DNA of 64,000 bases from NCBI GenBank assembly GCA_016795025.1, contig JAEUIR010000001.1, positions 19,687 to 83,686 on the forward strand, written 5' to 3'. Under the pieces are notes generated by a model that was not told the origin of the DNA, ran no database searches, and was given only the letters and a program-made list of their open reading frames with translations. The position numbers were made by a program, and so were the translations under genes. This document shows, one piece after another, positions 48,956-57,571 of this stretch; position 1 is the stretch's first letter; the number at the start of each line of letters is the position of its first letter. Source of the DNA: Phycisphaerales bacterium (GTDB lineage: Bacteria; Planctomycetota; Phycisphaerae; UBA1845; Fen-1342).

Positions 48956-50276
48956 CATCGCCGTGACAACACATGTACGGAACAGTATCAAATCCCGCGC
49001 CGTAGCCGCCGACCCCATACAGCCGATCCTGAGGGTCATTGCGGTCGAACACGCGGCGACCCTCGACCCAGGTCTCCAGCACTTTCGAATAGACGCTCAG
49101 CGGATCGCCGTCCAGAACCACGAAATCCGCATCCTTACCGACCGTCAGCGAGCCGACGCGATCCTGCAAATCGAGCATTTCCGCGCCGGATAGCGTCAAC
49201 GCCCGCAGCGCCTTCTCGCGCGGCAGGCCTCCGCGCACGCCGAGCGCGGCCATGCGCAGAAACAAACGCGAATCCGTAATCCAGTCATCCGTGTGAAACG
49301 CGACATTCACGCCGGCGCGATCCAGTATCGCGGCTGTCTCATAGCTCAGTTGCGACGCTTCGAGCTTTCCACCCGGACTGTCCACGAGAATCACGGAGCA
49401 TCTCGCGCCGGCCGCCGCGATCTCATCCGCGACCATCCACGCTTCGCTCACGTGGTGCAGCACGACGCGAAAGCCAAATTCCTTTGACAAACGCAATACC
49501 GTCACGATGTCGTCGGCGCGGTGTGTGTGATGGTGAACAACTCGCTTCCCTGACAGCACTTCGCCCAGCGCCTCCAGCCCCAGATCGCGATCGGGCTTTT
49601 TTGATGCGTCGTCGCCCGCGGCCGTCACTTTGCTCTGATATTCGACGGCGCGAATGAACATCTCGCGCACCAGCGCTGCCGATTTGGCCCGGGTGCCGGG
49701 AAACGGGGCGCCGCCGCGCGAGTTCGTGCCGTTCGCCATCTTGATTCCGCCGGCGATTAAGCCGTCGGCGTTGCGAACGGCCATCTCTTCGATTGTGTGT
49801 GCCGGTCGGAGCTTGACGTACACCGTTTGCCCGCTGAGCAGGTGGCCGCTGCCCGGCATGATGTTCAGCGTGGTAAGTCCGCCGGCAACAGCGCGGCGAA
49901 ATCCGGCGTCGCGCGGATTGAGCGAGTCGTAGATGCGCACGTCGGGATGCAGCGGTTTGGATTGGTCGCCGCCGCCGATGCCGCCGATGTGGTTATGTGT
50001 ATCCACGATGCCAGGCATGATGACCTTGCCGGTCACGTCGATGCGGCGCGCGTCGGGCGGCACGTTGGTATCAGCGGCCGCGCCAACCGCCAGAATCCTG
50101 CCGTCGCGCACGATCAACACGCCGGTGGGCAACTCGGGCGAATCGACGCGGATCAAGCGCGCGCCGATGAATGCGATCGTTTCATCGGCGTTCGCGGCGC
50201 TCGCGCAGACCGCGAAGCTCAGAACCGCCGCCCACAGCGCGGCCCGGCCTGAGCGCGCATTGCGTCTAAATTTCAT
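48948..50276 (-). CDS. secreted amidohydrolase-family protein
   Basis: A 442-residue exported amidohydrolase. Signal peptide (about residues 1-31, ALWAAVLSFAVCASAANAD), then TGKVIMPGIVDTHNHIGGIG with the metal-binding HxH, GKRVVHHHTHRADDI and FRVVLHHVSEAW with further His ligands, and FHTDDWITDSRLF with the catalytic Asp. The C-terminal VGKDADFVVLDGDPLSVYSK is the usual composite-domain strand. Start at ATG 50276; a TTG at 50291 is in frame. It is related to the gene downstream, and only a few bases separate its stop from that gene's ribosome site. Substrate unknown; imidazolonepropionase-like proteins are the nearest group by motif. Confidence 0.85.
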   Translation of the reverse strand: MKFRRNARSGRAALWAAVLSFAVCASAANADETIAFIGARLIRVDSPELPTGVLIVRDGRILAVGAAADTNVPPDARRIDVTGKVIMPGIVDTHNHIGGIGGGDQSKPLHPDVRIYDSLNPRDAGFRRAVAGGLTTLNIMPGSGHLLSGQTVYVKLRPAHTIEEMAVRNADGLIAGGIKMANGTNSRGGAPFPGTRAKSAALVREMFIRAVEYQSKVTAAGDDASKKPDRDLGLEALGEVLSGKRVVHHHTHRADDIVTVLRLSKEFGFRVVLHHVSEAWMVADEIAAAGARCSVILVDSPGGKLEASQLSYETAAILDRAGVNVAFHTDDWITDSRLFLRMAALGVRGGLPREKALRALTLSGAEMLDLQDRVGSLTVGKDADFVVLDGDPLSVYSKVLETWVEGRRVFDRNDPQDRLYGVGGYGAGFDTVPYMCCHGDGE

Positions 50277-50573
50277 CAAGTAAACACGCAAGTATCACTC
50301 CGATTTCGAGCACATACGGCTATCTATCAGCAATGGGTTCGATCGGGAATTCGAGAAATTGCTGGAATCTAAGCATCACCTATGCCGCAACAAAGCTCGA
50401 ATACCGGGTCGAAGCGATCGAAATCGTACTCGGCCAACGGGCGACCGCCAACGACGTAAGCCGGACGCGTCCGATTGTGTCAGAAATCGCATGACGATTT
50501 CCGACACCATCCAAAAGAGAGGTTTGTATCGTCTATATCGCTATGAAGCAGATGAGAGCTGCGGAGGTTCGAT

Positions 50574-50969
50574 ATGATGCTGCAAACCAATTATGCGATG
50601 CTTGCGAATCTCGGACGGGCCAGGTCCGTCACGCACCGAGCCAGCGGGGCGGGCTCCGGCGTGCTGTATCCGGACCTTTATGTGTGGTTCGTCTTCCTCG
50701 CGATTCTCGATGCGGTTTGCACGGCTGTCATTCTAGGGCTCGATGGACGCGAGGAGAACGTTCTGGCCGCGTGGATCATTCATCATGGCGGATATGGCGC
50801 GGTCGTGATTTACAAGTTTGTGCTGGTGTCGCTCGTGCTGGTGATTTGCGAAGTGCTCGGCCGGCAACGCGACGCGTTGGGGCGCTTTGTCGCGGGACTT
50901 GGCGTCGCGGTGACTTCTGTGCCGGTCGCGGTCGGCCTGATCCAGCTCATGGCGCACTCGATGATTTGA
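50574..50969 (+). CDS. small membrane protein, DUF5658-like
   Basis: A 131-residue protein with three predicted transmembrane helices: VWFVFLAILDAVCTAVILGL, VVIYKFVLVSLVLVICEVLG and FVAGLGVAVTSVPVAVGLIQ. The layout (helix starting near Asp, then GREENVLAAWIIHHGGYGAV, then a Lys at the start of helix 2) matches the DUF5658-type small membrane proteins. The start has GGAGG 6 bases upstream. Function unknown. Confidence 0.7.
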   Translation: MMLQTNYAMLANLGRARSVTHRASGAGSGVLYPDLYVWFVFLAILDAVCTAVILGLDGREENVLAAWIIHHGGYGAVVIYKFVLVSLVLVICEVLGRQRDALGRFVAGLGVAVTSVPVAVGLIQLMAHSMI

Positions 50970-51055
50970 CCTTCGGCTGAAAGTCGGCCGTTGGGCGCTG
51001 GCCACCCGACGCAGCAATCCGGCCCGTTCAGCCGCACAAAATACCCTTACCAAAG

Positions 51056-51102
51056 ACACGCCCCGCCCTGATCGTTGTGACTCGATCAGGAGCGGGGCGT
51101 GT
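51056..51102. terminator. strong terminator hairpin between convergent genes
   Basis: ACACGCCCCGCCCTGATCG pairs with CGATCAGG-A-GCGGGGCGTGT: 19 base pairs with a single bulged A and an 8-base loop. A short T-run follows on the plus strand. It serves the plus-strand small membrane protein and possibly the minus-strand Ig/dockerin gene. Confidence 0.75.
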
Positions 51103-51140
51103 GGTTTTGCGTCGATTCATACCGCGGGTTCGACGCCGGC

Positions 51141-54100
51141 TTACGGGCAGCCGAGGGCGATCACGCAGCTCGTGAACGGATCAATGTCGAAATTATCGAC
51201 GCTGCCGTCGCCGTTCACATCGAGTGCACACAAATAGTCGCAGGTCGGACCGGCTGCATGCCACGCCGCTTCGCCTTCGACCAGACCCGTCACGAACAGA
51301 TCGATGTCGAAGTTGTTCACTGTGCCGTCGCAGTTCGCGTCGGCCTGAAGCGTGACGGCAAGCGTGCCGGCCGCGCTGGTGTCGCTGCCGCACGAATTCG
51401 TCACGACGCAGTCGTACGAGCCGGCATCGCCAAGTCCGGCGGCCGGGATGTTGTACGAACTGCTCGTCGCGCCGCCGATGTTGACGCCGTTCTTGCGCCA
51501 CTGATACGTCGGGGCCGGCGAGCCGCTGGCTGTGACGCTGAATGTCACGCCCGCGCCTGCGCAGACGCTGAAATTGGCGGGGTCGGACGTGATCGTCGCG
51601 GCGGTGTTGACCGTCAGCAGAGCACCATTGCTGGTCGCGCTGCCGCACGAGTTCGTAACGACGCAATCATACGTGCCGGCGTCACCGGTCGTGGTCGACG
51701 CGATGTTGTACGTGCTGCTCGTCGCGCCGCCGATGTTGACGCCGTTGCGCCGCCACTGATACGTCGGGGCCGGCGTGCCCGCGGCCACCACGCTGAACGA
51801 CGCGCCGCTGCCGGCGCAAACCGTCTGCGGCGAAGGATGCGAGCTGATCGACGCGCCGACGTTGACCGTCAGCACCGCCGTGTTGCTGTTTGCGCTGCCG
51901 CAGGCATTGCTGACCACGCAGCGGTAGTTGCCCGCATCGCCCGCGCCGACCGGGTTGATGGTGTAGCTTGAGCTGGTCGCGCCGCCGATGTTCACGCCGT
52001 TCTTCTGCCACTGATAAACCGGCGACGGATTGCCGCTGGCGACAACGGTGAACGTCGCCGACGAGCCGGAGCAAACCGTCTGGCTTTGTGGGTGCGTCGA
52101 GATCGACGGAATGTTCTGCACGGTCAGCGTGGCCGCGTTGCTGGTCGCGCTGCCGGCCGGATTGGTCACGACGCAGTCATAAGAACCCTGATCGCCGGCG
52201 TCGATATTCGTAATCGTCAGCGACGTGCTCGTAGCGCCGGAGATGTTCACGGTGTTGAAACGCCACTGATACGTCAGCGGAGCGCTGCCCGTGGCCGCGA
52301 CGGTGAACGTCACGTCCTGCCCCGCGCACTGCGATTGGCTGACCGGATGCTGCGTAATGACCGGCGGGTCGACCGTGATCGGCTGCGGACCGCGTACGTT
52401 GACATTCACCGAGCCCGGGCTGCCGGTACGGAAGAGCGTGATGGTGCCCGTGGCCGATTGTGGTGGACTGTTGGCGTCGAATCGGAAGTTGTACAGCGTG
52501 CCCCAGCGCAGCGCATTCGCATTGGCGTTGGTCGCGAAAGTCTCCGTGGCCCAAGTCAGCGCGCCGCTGGCGACCGAGCCCGGCCAATCCGTGCCGCTGT
52601 AGGACTCGCCGCTGTGATACGGCACGTCGTGGAACCCGATGTTCGTGACCGTCACGCCGGATGGAATCGGAATCGAAAACGCCTGCACCGAACGGTGCAT
52701 ATTCATGTTGTAAATAGCGTATTCGTAGTGATATTGACCGCCGCCAAGGTTGGTGACGTTATAGCCGACATACAACCGGCCGTCGCTCGGCACGTCAACC
52801 GTGGTCACAGTGGCGCCGGCGTCATTCGGCGTCCACTCGTTGATCGCCGGCTGCTGCGCGACCACGCTGCCGCCGTAATTCAGATTCCAGGCGCTGCCGC
52901 TGGCTGAGCCAACCGTAATCACGCGATGTGTCACGTTGTTATAGCGATTGACGGCCTGTTCGTCGGTGCAGACGTAGTGGCCTTCGCCCCAATAGAGCGC
53001 GCCGCTGTTCATCGCCGGGTTGATGTCGTTCACTTCAACCTGGAGACGCTTGTAGATCGCGTTTCCGCTGGCGTTCCAACCCAGGACGTACGGATACGGA
53101 TATGTGCCGGCCCAGGCGTTCACTTCAGATCGCGGACCGAGATCCGGCTGCGCCGCGTTCAAGCCTGCGCCATACGTATCCGTCGCGTGAGTGCCGAGCC
53201 AGTCGCACGAACCGTTTGACTCATAGGGACTGCCGCAACTCGGCGCATCGGCCGCGCACCAGCCGTGCTTCAGCCAGCTCATGCCGATCTGCTCAAAACG
53301 CTTCGAGCCATTCACCGTCTTAAGGCGATAGAGGTTCTGGGCGATGACGGGGTGATCGGCCGTGCCGGCGAACCATTCCGCATCCGCTTCGCCGAGATTG
53401 CACGAAACGGTGGTCATCGCATAGGCCGCGATCGTGCCAACCGTGCCATAAAGCGTCATGCTACTGATGCTGCTGGTGATGACGTCGGGGCCGTTGGGAG
53501 TGCCGCCAGCCACGCCGCCTTCTTCCCCGGCTGACGGAACCGCGGGAAACGCCCAATCCACAACGCTCATGGTGACGTTGACTTCAACGCTGCCCACGAC
53601 GACGCCTTCAAGCGCCGGCGCACGCAGGATTTCATTCGCCAGCGACCAACTCACCTGAAGCGGCGATGTGATCACCAATTGCGAAGCGTCGGCCGAAAGC
53701 GTCATCTGGTCCGGCGTCGGCGCGAATACGAACAACTCGCGATGTACATCCAGGCGATCGCGCAAGCGGATCATGCCGCTCTGGAATGACACGGCAAAGT
53801 CGCCGACGCGCGACAACTCGCCATTCGGCGCCATGCCCAGCGGCATGTGGAATTCGCCGACCGTGACGATCTGGCCGGTCATCTGCGACACTTCCAGCCC
53901 CCGCGATTGGATCACGAGGTCGGATTCCGCCGTGTTTACGCCGAACAGAAAACTGTTCCAGCCGTCGGCGGCCTGCATTTCAGCGGGGATCGGAATGTTG
54001 TTTTGGGTCATCGCGTCGCGATCAAATTCGACGCGCACGATGCCTGCGCCAGCGGCCATCGTTCCGTAGGATTCGCTGGTCGAGTAGTCGCGCTGGCTCT

Positions 54101-54176
54101 GCGCGAACGCCGACGCGGCGCAAGCTCCGACGGCGACAGCCGTCCACCCTGCGCGTAATGCTCCAATCCGCAGCAT
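51141..54176 (-). CDS. large secreted protein with four Ig-like domains and a dockerin-like pair
   Basis: A 1,011-residue secreted protein. Signal peptide (residues 1-26), an N-terminal beta-rich region (about 30-600) with Tyr/Trp/Asn-rich stretches, then four tandem Ig-like domains (about 605-930). Each domain begins ITQHPVSQSQCAGQ, ISTHPQSQTVCSG or similar, has a YQWR or YQWQ core and closes with GSYDCVVTN. Their coding DNA (about 51,370-52,310) is strongly repetitive. The end has DANCDGTVNNFDIDLF and DVNGDGSVDNFDIDPF, then CVIALGCP. The ATG at 54176 with GGAGG 5 bases upstream is clearly better than the frame's first ATG at 54254. Function: surface or extracellular adhesion is inferred only. 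Confidence 0.85.
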   Translation of the reverse strand: MLRIGALRAGWTAVAVGACAASAFAQSQRDYSTSESYGTMAAGAGIVRVEFDRDAMTQNNIPIPAEMQAADGWNSFLFGVNTAESDLVIQSRGLEVSQMTGQIVTVGEFHMPLGMAPNGELSRVGDFAVSFQSGMIRLRDRLDVHRELFVFAPTPDQMTLSADASQLVITSPLQVSWSLANEILRAPALEGVVVGSVEVNVTMSVVDWAFPAVPSAGEEGGVAGGTPNGPDVITSSISSMTLYGTVGTIAAYAMTTVSCNLGEADAEWFAGTADHPVIAQNLYRLKTVNGSKRFEQIGMSWLKHGWCAADAPSCGSPYESNGSCDWLGTHATDTYGAGLNAAQPDLGPRSEVNAWAGTYPYPYVLGWNASGNAIYKRLQVEVNDINPAMNSGALYWGEGHYVCTDEQAVNRYNNVTHRVITVGSASGSAWNLNYGGSVVAQQPAINEWTPNDAGATVTTVDVPSDGRLYVGYNVTNLGGGQYHYEYAIYNMNMHRSVQAFSIPIPSGVTVTNIGFHDVPYHSGESYSGTDWPGSVASGALTWATETFATNANANALRWGTLYNFRFDANSPPQSATGTITLFRTGSPGSVNVNVRGPQPITVDPPVITQHPVSQSQCAGQDVTFTVAATGSAPLTYQWRFNTVNISGATSTSLTITNIDAGDQGSYDCVVTNPAGSATSNAATLTVQNIPSISTHPQSQTVCSGSSATFTVVASGNPSPVYQWQKNGVNIGGATSSSYTINPVGAGDAGNYRCVVSNACGSANSNTAVLTVNVGASISSHPSPQTVCAGSGASFSVVAAGTPAPTYQWRRNGVNIGGATSSTYNIASTTTGDAGTYDCVVTNSCGSATSNGALLTVNTAATITSDPANFSVCAGAGVTFSVTASGSPAPTYQWRKNGVNIGGATSSSYNIPAAGLGDAGSYDCVVTNSCGSDTSAAGTLAVTLQADANCDGTVNNFDIDLFVTGLVEGEAAWHAAGPTCDYLCALDVNGDGSVDNFDIDPFTSCVIALGCP

Positions 54177-54547
54177 ACTGCCTCCTTCAAGCGGGCATGA
54201 AAAAGTTACACAGGCGGCAAACTCATCAATCGTGATGAACGGCTGGATCCACACCAGGCGCCAACTCGAGGAATTCGGGCCGCGAAGCGAAGAATTCGCG
54301 GACGTAGAGCCGAACTGCCGAGTGTTGCCTATCTTAGCGATTCGGCGGGCGACTGCTCAAGCGCATATTCACGCGATCTGCCGGCAATCGCGGAAAATAG
54401 AGGGATTTTCGACGCGGCAAGTTCCGCCGTCGCGTTATCGGAACAGAATGGTGCGTACAACCCCTGCCGATAGGAAGAATCGGCAGTCCGGCGCTCTGGT
54501 GGGCGCAAGGGCGAAGCCGCCCATGAACCTGAATCGACGGAACCCTC
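54177..54547. other. intergenic region upstream of the globin gene
   Basis: 371 bases between divergent genes with no convincing gene. A GC-rich potential hairpin (GGGCG at 54503 pairing with CGCCC at 54520) lies 20-50 bases before the globin start, but it does not match any riboswitch I know. No clear promoter was identified. Confidence 0.4.
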
Positions 54548-54997
54548 ATGACCGAGCAGAGCATTCAGCAAATTGAGACGAGTTTTAACCTCCTGGCGCC
54601 ACGCGGTGAGGAGCTGGTGCAGCGATTCTACGGATTACTTTTTGCGCGAAATCCGCAAGTACGCGGTATGTTCCCTGAAGACCTGACACATCAAAAGAAA
54701 AAACTGCTGGCCAGTATCGTGCTCGTGGTGCAAAACATTCGTACACCGGAAAAGCTGATGCAGCCGCTGCGCGAAATGGGCGCGCGGCACGCCGGCTATG
54801 GCGTACAGAACGCGCATTATGCCATCGTTCGCGACACACTGCTCGAAGTGATGGGAGAGATGGCCGGCCCTGCGTGGAATACCAATCTCGCACATACCTG
54901 GACCGAGGCGCTTAACACGGTTGCGACCATCATGCAGGAAGGCGCGGCCGCCGCCACGAAGCGGGGCCCGGTCTCAACGGCGGCCGGTAGCCGTTGA
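54548..54997 (+). CDS. single-domain globin (flavohaemoglobin-like)
   Basis: A 149-residue haem protein of the bacterial single-domain globin type. RFYGLLFARNPQVRGMFPED gives the B-helix Tyr of the distal pocket and the CD turn. GARHAGYGVQNAHYAIVRDT holds the proximal His, matching KHVGYGV-x2-EHY of Hmp and Vitreoscilla globin. AWNTNLAHTWTEALNTVATI is the H helix. There is no reductase domain, so it stands alone; NO or O2 handling is likely. The last 15 residues are disordered. Confidence 0.88.
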   Translation: MTEQSIQQIETSFNLLAPRGEELVQRFYGLLFARNPQVRGMFPEDLTHQKKKLLASIVLVVQNIRTPEKLMQPLREMGARHAGYGVQNAHYAIVRDTLLEVMGEMAGPAWNTNLAHTWTEALNTVATIMQEGAAAATKRGPVSTAAGSR

Positions 54998-55194
54998 CGT
55001 GCTTTCGCAGCCGGTGGCATCCGCGCGCCTGGGCAGCCGTGTGGCCAGAAGGGGCCAGCGCGGGCACGCGAACCAGCCGGGGAGACGGCAATCAGCACAA
55101 TGAGCGCTATCGCGCCGCCCCAACAGGGCGAGGGAATTTAGCCACAGGTGGAACGAAGGTCGCGACAGCAATCATCGCGCGTCCAGCGGTCGTG

Positions 55195-56445
55195 CTAGAT
55201 GACGCGGTCGCCGGCAACCCAGACAGCCCGGCATTCAACCGGGTGCGTCAACATCGCGGCGAGAGGCTCCGAGACGGAATCGCCGCACGAAAACGCCGCG
55301 ATGTCGGCGAGCTTGCCCGGTTCGAGCGAGCCGGTATCGCGGCCGAGCCCGAGCGCGGTCGCCGCGTCGATCGTGATCATTCTGATCAGCGCGTCATTCG
55401 GCGGCGGGGCGGCCAATTGCGATTTTACAAATCGAGCCTCTTCCAGCACCGACAGGCTTTCATTGCTGGCCGCGCTGTCCGTCGCCAGAATGACCTGAAC
55501 GCCGGCCGCGAGCATTTGCGGCAGCGGATGCGGCGAGTGGCCGAAGAAGCGATGCGCGCGCGGGCAATAGGCGATGGTGTGTCCGCGAGTGGCGAGCGAC
55601 GGGAATTCATCCTCGTCAAAATAGTTGCCATGCGCAAGGATGCCGGGAGTGGTGTCGCCGTAGAATCGCGCGGCCACGCCCGGCGCGGCGCGGTCCGCGA
55701 CATGCGCCAGGTATTCGCCCATTCGCATACACGGAGGCCGCAGCCCCTTTGACGCCAAATAGCTTGTGAAAAACGCCGGAAGCGCGTCGGCCCGGCCACG
55801 AATGAACGCGACCTCTTCGCGCGTTTCGGCCCAATGCGCGCACCACGGCCGGCCGCTCTGCCGCGCCAGCGCGATGCTCTGGCTCAAGTGCTCATCCGTC
55901 ACACTGTATGGCGCGTGCGGCGAAAAGCCGACCGTCAACAATTCATCTTCCTCGACGGATTCGATCGCCGCGCACAGCTCGTCCGGCGTTCGCGGCGGCT
56001 GGCTGGCGATGCTCATCAACTCCGCAAAGCACACTTTGCGAATCGGCACGTGCTTCAGCGCCTGCCACGACACGCCGCAGCGAGAAACGTCGCCGACGCA
56101 CGTGACCCCCACCCGCAGCGATTGCCACGCGCCCACCGCCGCTGATGCCAGCTCGATTTCGCCCGCTTCCGGGCTGGCGCGCAAAGGAATCAGCCGTTCG
56201 ATCCAATTCCAGAACGGTGCGGGCGGCAGAGCGCCGGCATAACAAGTCAGTTCGAGATGCGTATGTGCGTTGATCAGGCCGGGAGTGATGATCGATTCGC
56301 CAAGGTCGAGCGACGCGCGGCGGTCCGCCGATGAAAGCGAGTCGGCCGCGCCGAGCGCGGCGATGCGCTTTCCTTCGACTTGCACAAACCCATTGCGAAT
56401 GGGCGAGCGGCTTACCGGGACGATCCAGTTGGCCCGCAGGATCAC
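55195..56445 (-). CDS. amidohydrolase of the MTA/SAH or aminodeoxyfutalosine deaminase group
   Basis: A 416-residue metal-dependent deaminase of the ATZ/TRZ branch. PGLINAHTHLELTCYAG has the HxH ligands; VGFSPHAPYSV, WCAHWAETREEV and GILAHGNYFD carry further metal and substrate-binding residues. VILATDSAASNESLSVLEE supplies the catalytic Asp in a TDS motif. The C-terminus closes the usual composite beta domain (LEPGKLADIAAF). The GTG start at 56445 overlaps the stop of the upstream phosphorylase gene (GTGA), so the two are coupled. Substrate by motif alone could be methylthioadenosine, adenosyl-homocysteine or aminodeoxyfutalosine. Confidence 0.85.
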   Translation of the reverse strand: MILRANWIVPVSRSPIRNGFVQVEGKRIAALGAADSLSSADRRASLDLGESIITPGLINAHTHLELTCYAGALPPAPFWNWIERLIPLRASPEAGEIELASAAVGAWQSLRVGVTCVGDVSRCGVSWQALKHVPIRKVCFAELMSIASQPPRTPDELCAAIESVEEDELLTVGFSPHAPYSVTDEHLSQSIALARQSGRPWCAHWAETREEVAFIRGRADALPAFFTSYLASKGLRPPCMRMGEYLAHVADRAAPGVAARFYGDTTPGILAHGNYFDEDEFPSLATRGHTIAYCPRAHRFFGHSPHPLPQMLAAGVQVILATDSAASNESLSVLEEARFVKSQLAAPPPNDALIRMITIDAATALGLGRDTGSLEPGKLADIAAFSCGDSVSEPLAAMLTHPVECRAVWVAGDRVI

Positions 56446-57341
56446 GGCAAATAGCTGTCCGAGGTGTTTCGCGAAGGTGAATCTTCAAACCACATGCGCC
56501 AATCGCGGCCGAGTTGGCCCGACAGGATGAACTGCTCCATGGCGCGCTCGCAGGTGCAAACGCACTCGGTGCGCGATAGCACGTCGCACAAGCGCTCGAG
56601 AATACGCGGCAGGCGCTCGACCGCGGCCGCGGCACGCTCCGCCTCCAGGCGCGGTTCGAGAATCCGGCCGTTCTCAAACGGGCGAAAATCAAAACCGGAT
56701 TCGGCATAACGCGCGACGTAGCAGATGCTCGCATAGCACATCTGAAGCTCGCGCGCGAGAAATACTTCCGGCGCCAGCGTCTGGCCGATCAGCTCGCCGC
56801 CGGACTGACGATACTTGCGGGCCTCGGCCGGCGTTTCTTGCCGCGGCCCCTCGACGCAGACATAAACGCCGCGATCGGCGAAGCGGCAATCCTCCTCATG
56901 CAGCGTGGTCGAAAGAGCCGCTCGGATACTGGGGCAAAACATGGGCCATTGGCGGACACTGCTCAGACCGTGGTTTTCGAAGAAGGTGTGCGAGCGGCAG
57001 CGTGTTTCGTCGATGATGTCATCGACCAGCACGTATTGCCCGATTTTATAATTGTGCGAGACGGCGCGAGCTTCGCTCCAGGAAACAACGGTGCGGATGC
57101 CCAAGGACTTGAGCGCGAATACATTCGCGCGATAGTTCACAAAGCTGGGCGAAACTTCGTAGCCGTTTTCGCCATGTCGCGACAAAAAATAGAACTCGCC
57201 GAAACGCGATGCGCACAGATAGATCGGCTGCGATTCGCCGAACGGCGTTTGCATCGGACCGACGCGGCTCGCGAGCAGGGCGCCTTCGCGAAGCAGGTCG
57301 TACGCCGAAGTGCCGCCAATGCACGCCAGTGTCGCGCTCAT
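56442..57341 (-). CDS. methylthioadenosine/methylthioinosine phosphorylase-like protein
   Basis: A 299-residue protein of the MTAP branch of purine nucleoside phosphorylases. Matches: IGGTSAYDLL near the N-terminus, YFLSRHGENGYEVSPSFVNY then RANVFALKSLG, YVCVEGPRQETPAEARKYRQ and APEVFLARELQMCYASICYV. Two differences stand out. The conserved GMT-x-VPE is GQTLAPE. The base-binding region reads ARYAESG, where adenine-preferring enzymes have TDYD, so a 6-oxopurine nucleoside may be preferred. Coupled to the deaminase downstream, this suggests a deaminate-then-phosphorolyse route. Start ATG 57341, with GGAG upstream. Confidence 0.82.
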   Translation of the reverse strand: MSATLACIGGTSAYDLLREGALLASRVGPMQTPFGESQPIYLCASRFGEFYFLSRHGENGYEVSPSFVNYRANVFALKSLGIRTVVSWSEARAVSHNYKIGQYVLVDDIIDETRCRSHTFFENHGLSSVRQWPMFCPSIRAALSTTLHEEDCRFADRGVYVCVEGPRQETPAEARKYRQSGGELIGQTLAPEVFLARELQMCYASICYVARYAESGFDFRPFENGRILEPRLEAERAAAAVERLPRILERLCDVLSRTECVCTCERAMEQFILSGQLGRDWRMWFEDSPSRNTSDSYLP

Positions 57342-57571
57342 TCATATGCTCCGACGAATCCACGGGACGAAATACGCGATATGACCACCGGCCGAGCGAA
57401 CCACCGACAGCCGGGTTTTGGGTCCTGGCCGAATCGCATCGCGTCATCGCAATCGACGGCCCCGGAACACCCGCAAGTATAGCGCGGGGGCGCGGAATCG
57501 CAATCGGATTTTCAGCAGTTTGTGGGCGTATTTTGTCGACATTGCCTGTCAACAAGACGGCGGGGGCCGGG

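Noticed and set aside
51370..52310. Regularly spaced DNA repeats that could suggest a CRISPR or satellite array
   Set aside because: The period and sequence follow the four Ig-like domains of the coding frame. Units are about 245 bases, diverged and without short spacers.
52086..52907. Plus-strand frame opposite the Ig-domain gene
   Set aside because: Antisense to a well-supported repetitive protein. The Arg-rich translation mirrors the Ig repeats.
54470..54547. GC-rich hairpin before the globin gene as a riboswitch (fluoride or cyclic-di-GMP type)
   Set aside because: The conserved core nucleotides of those classes are not present; only a generic hairpin is seen.
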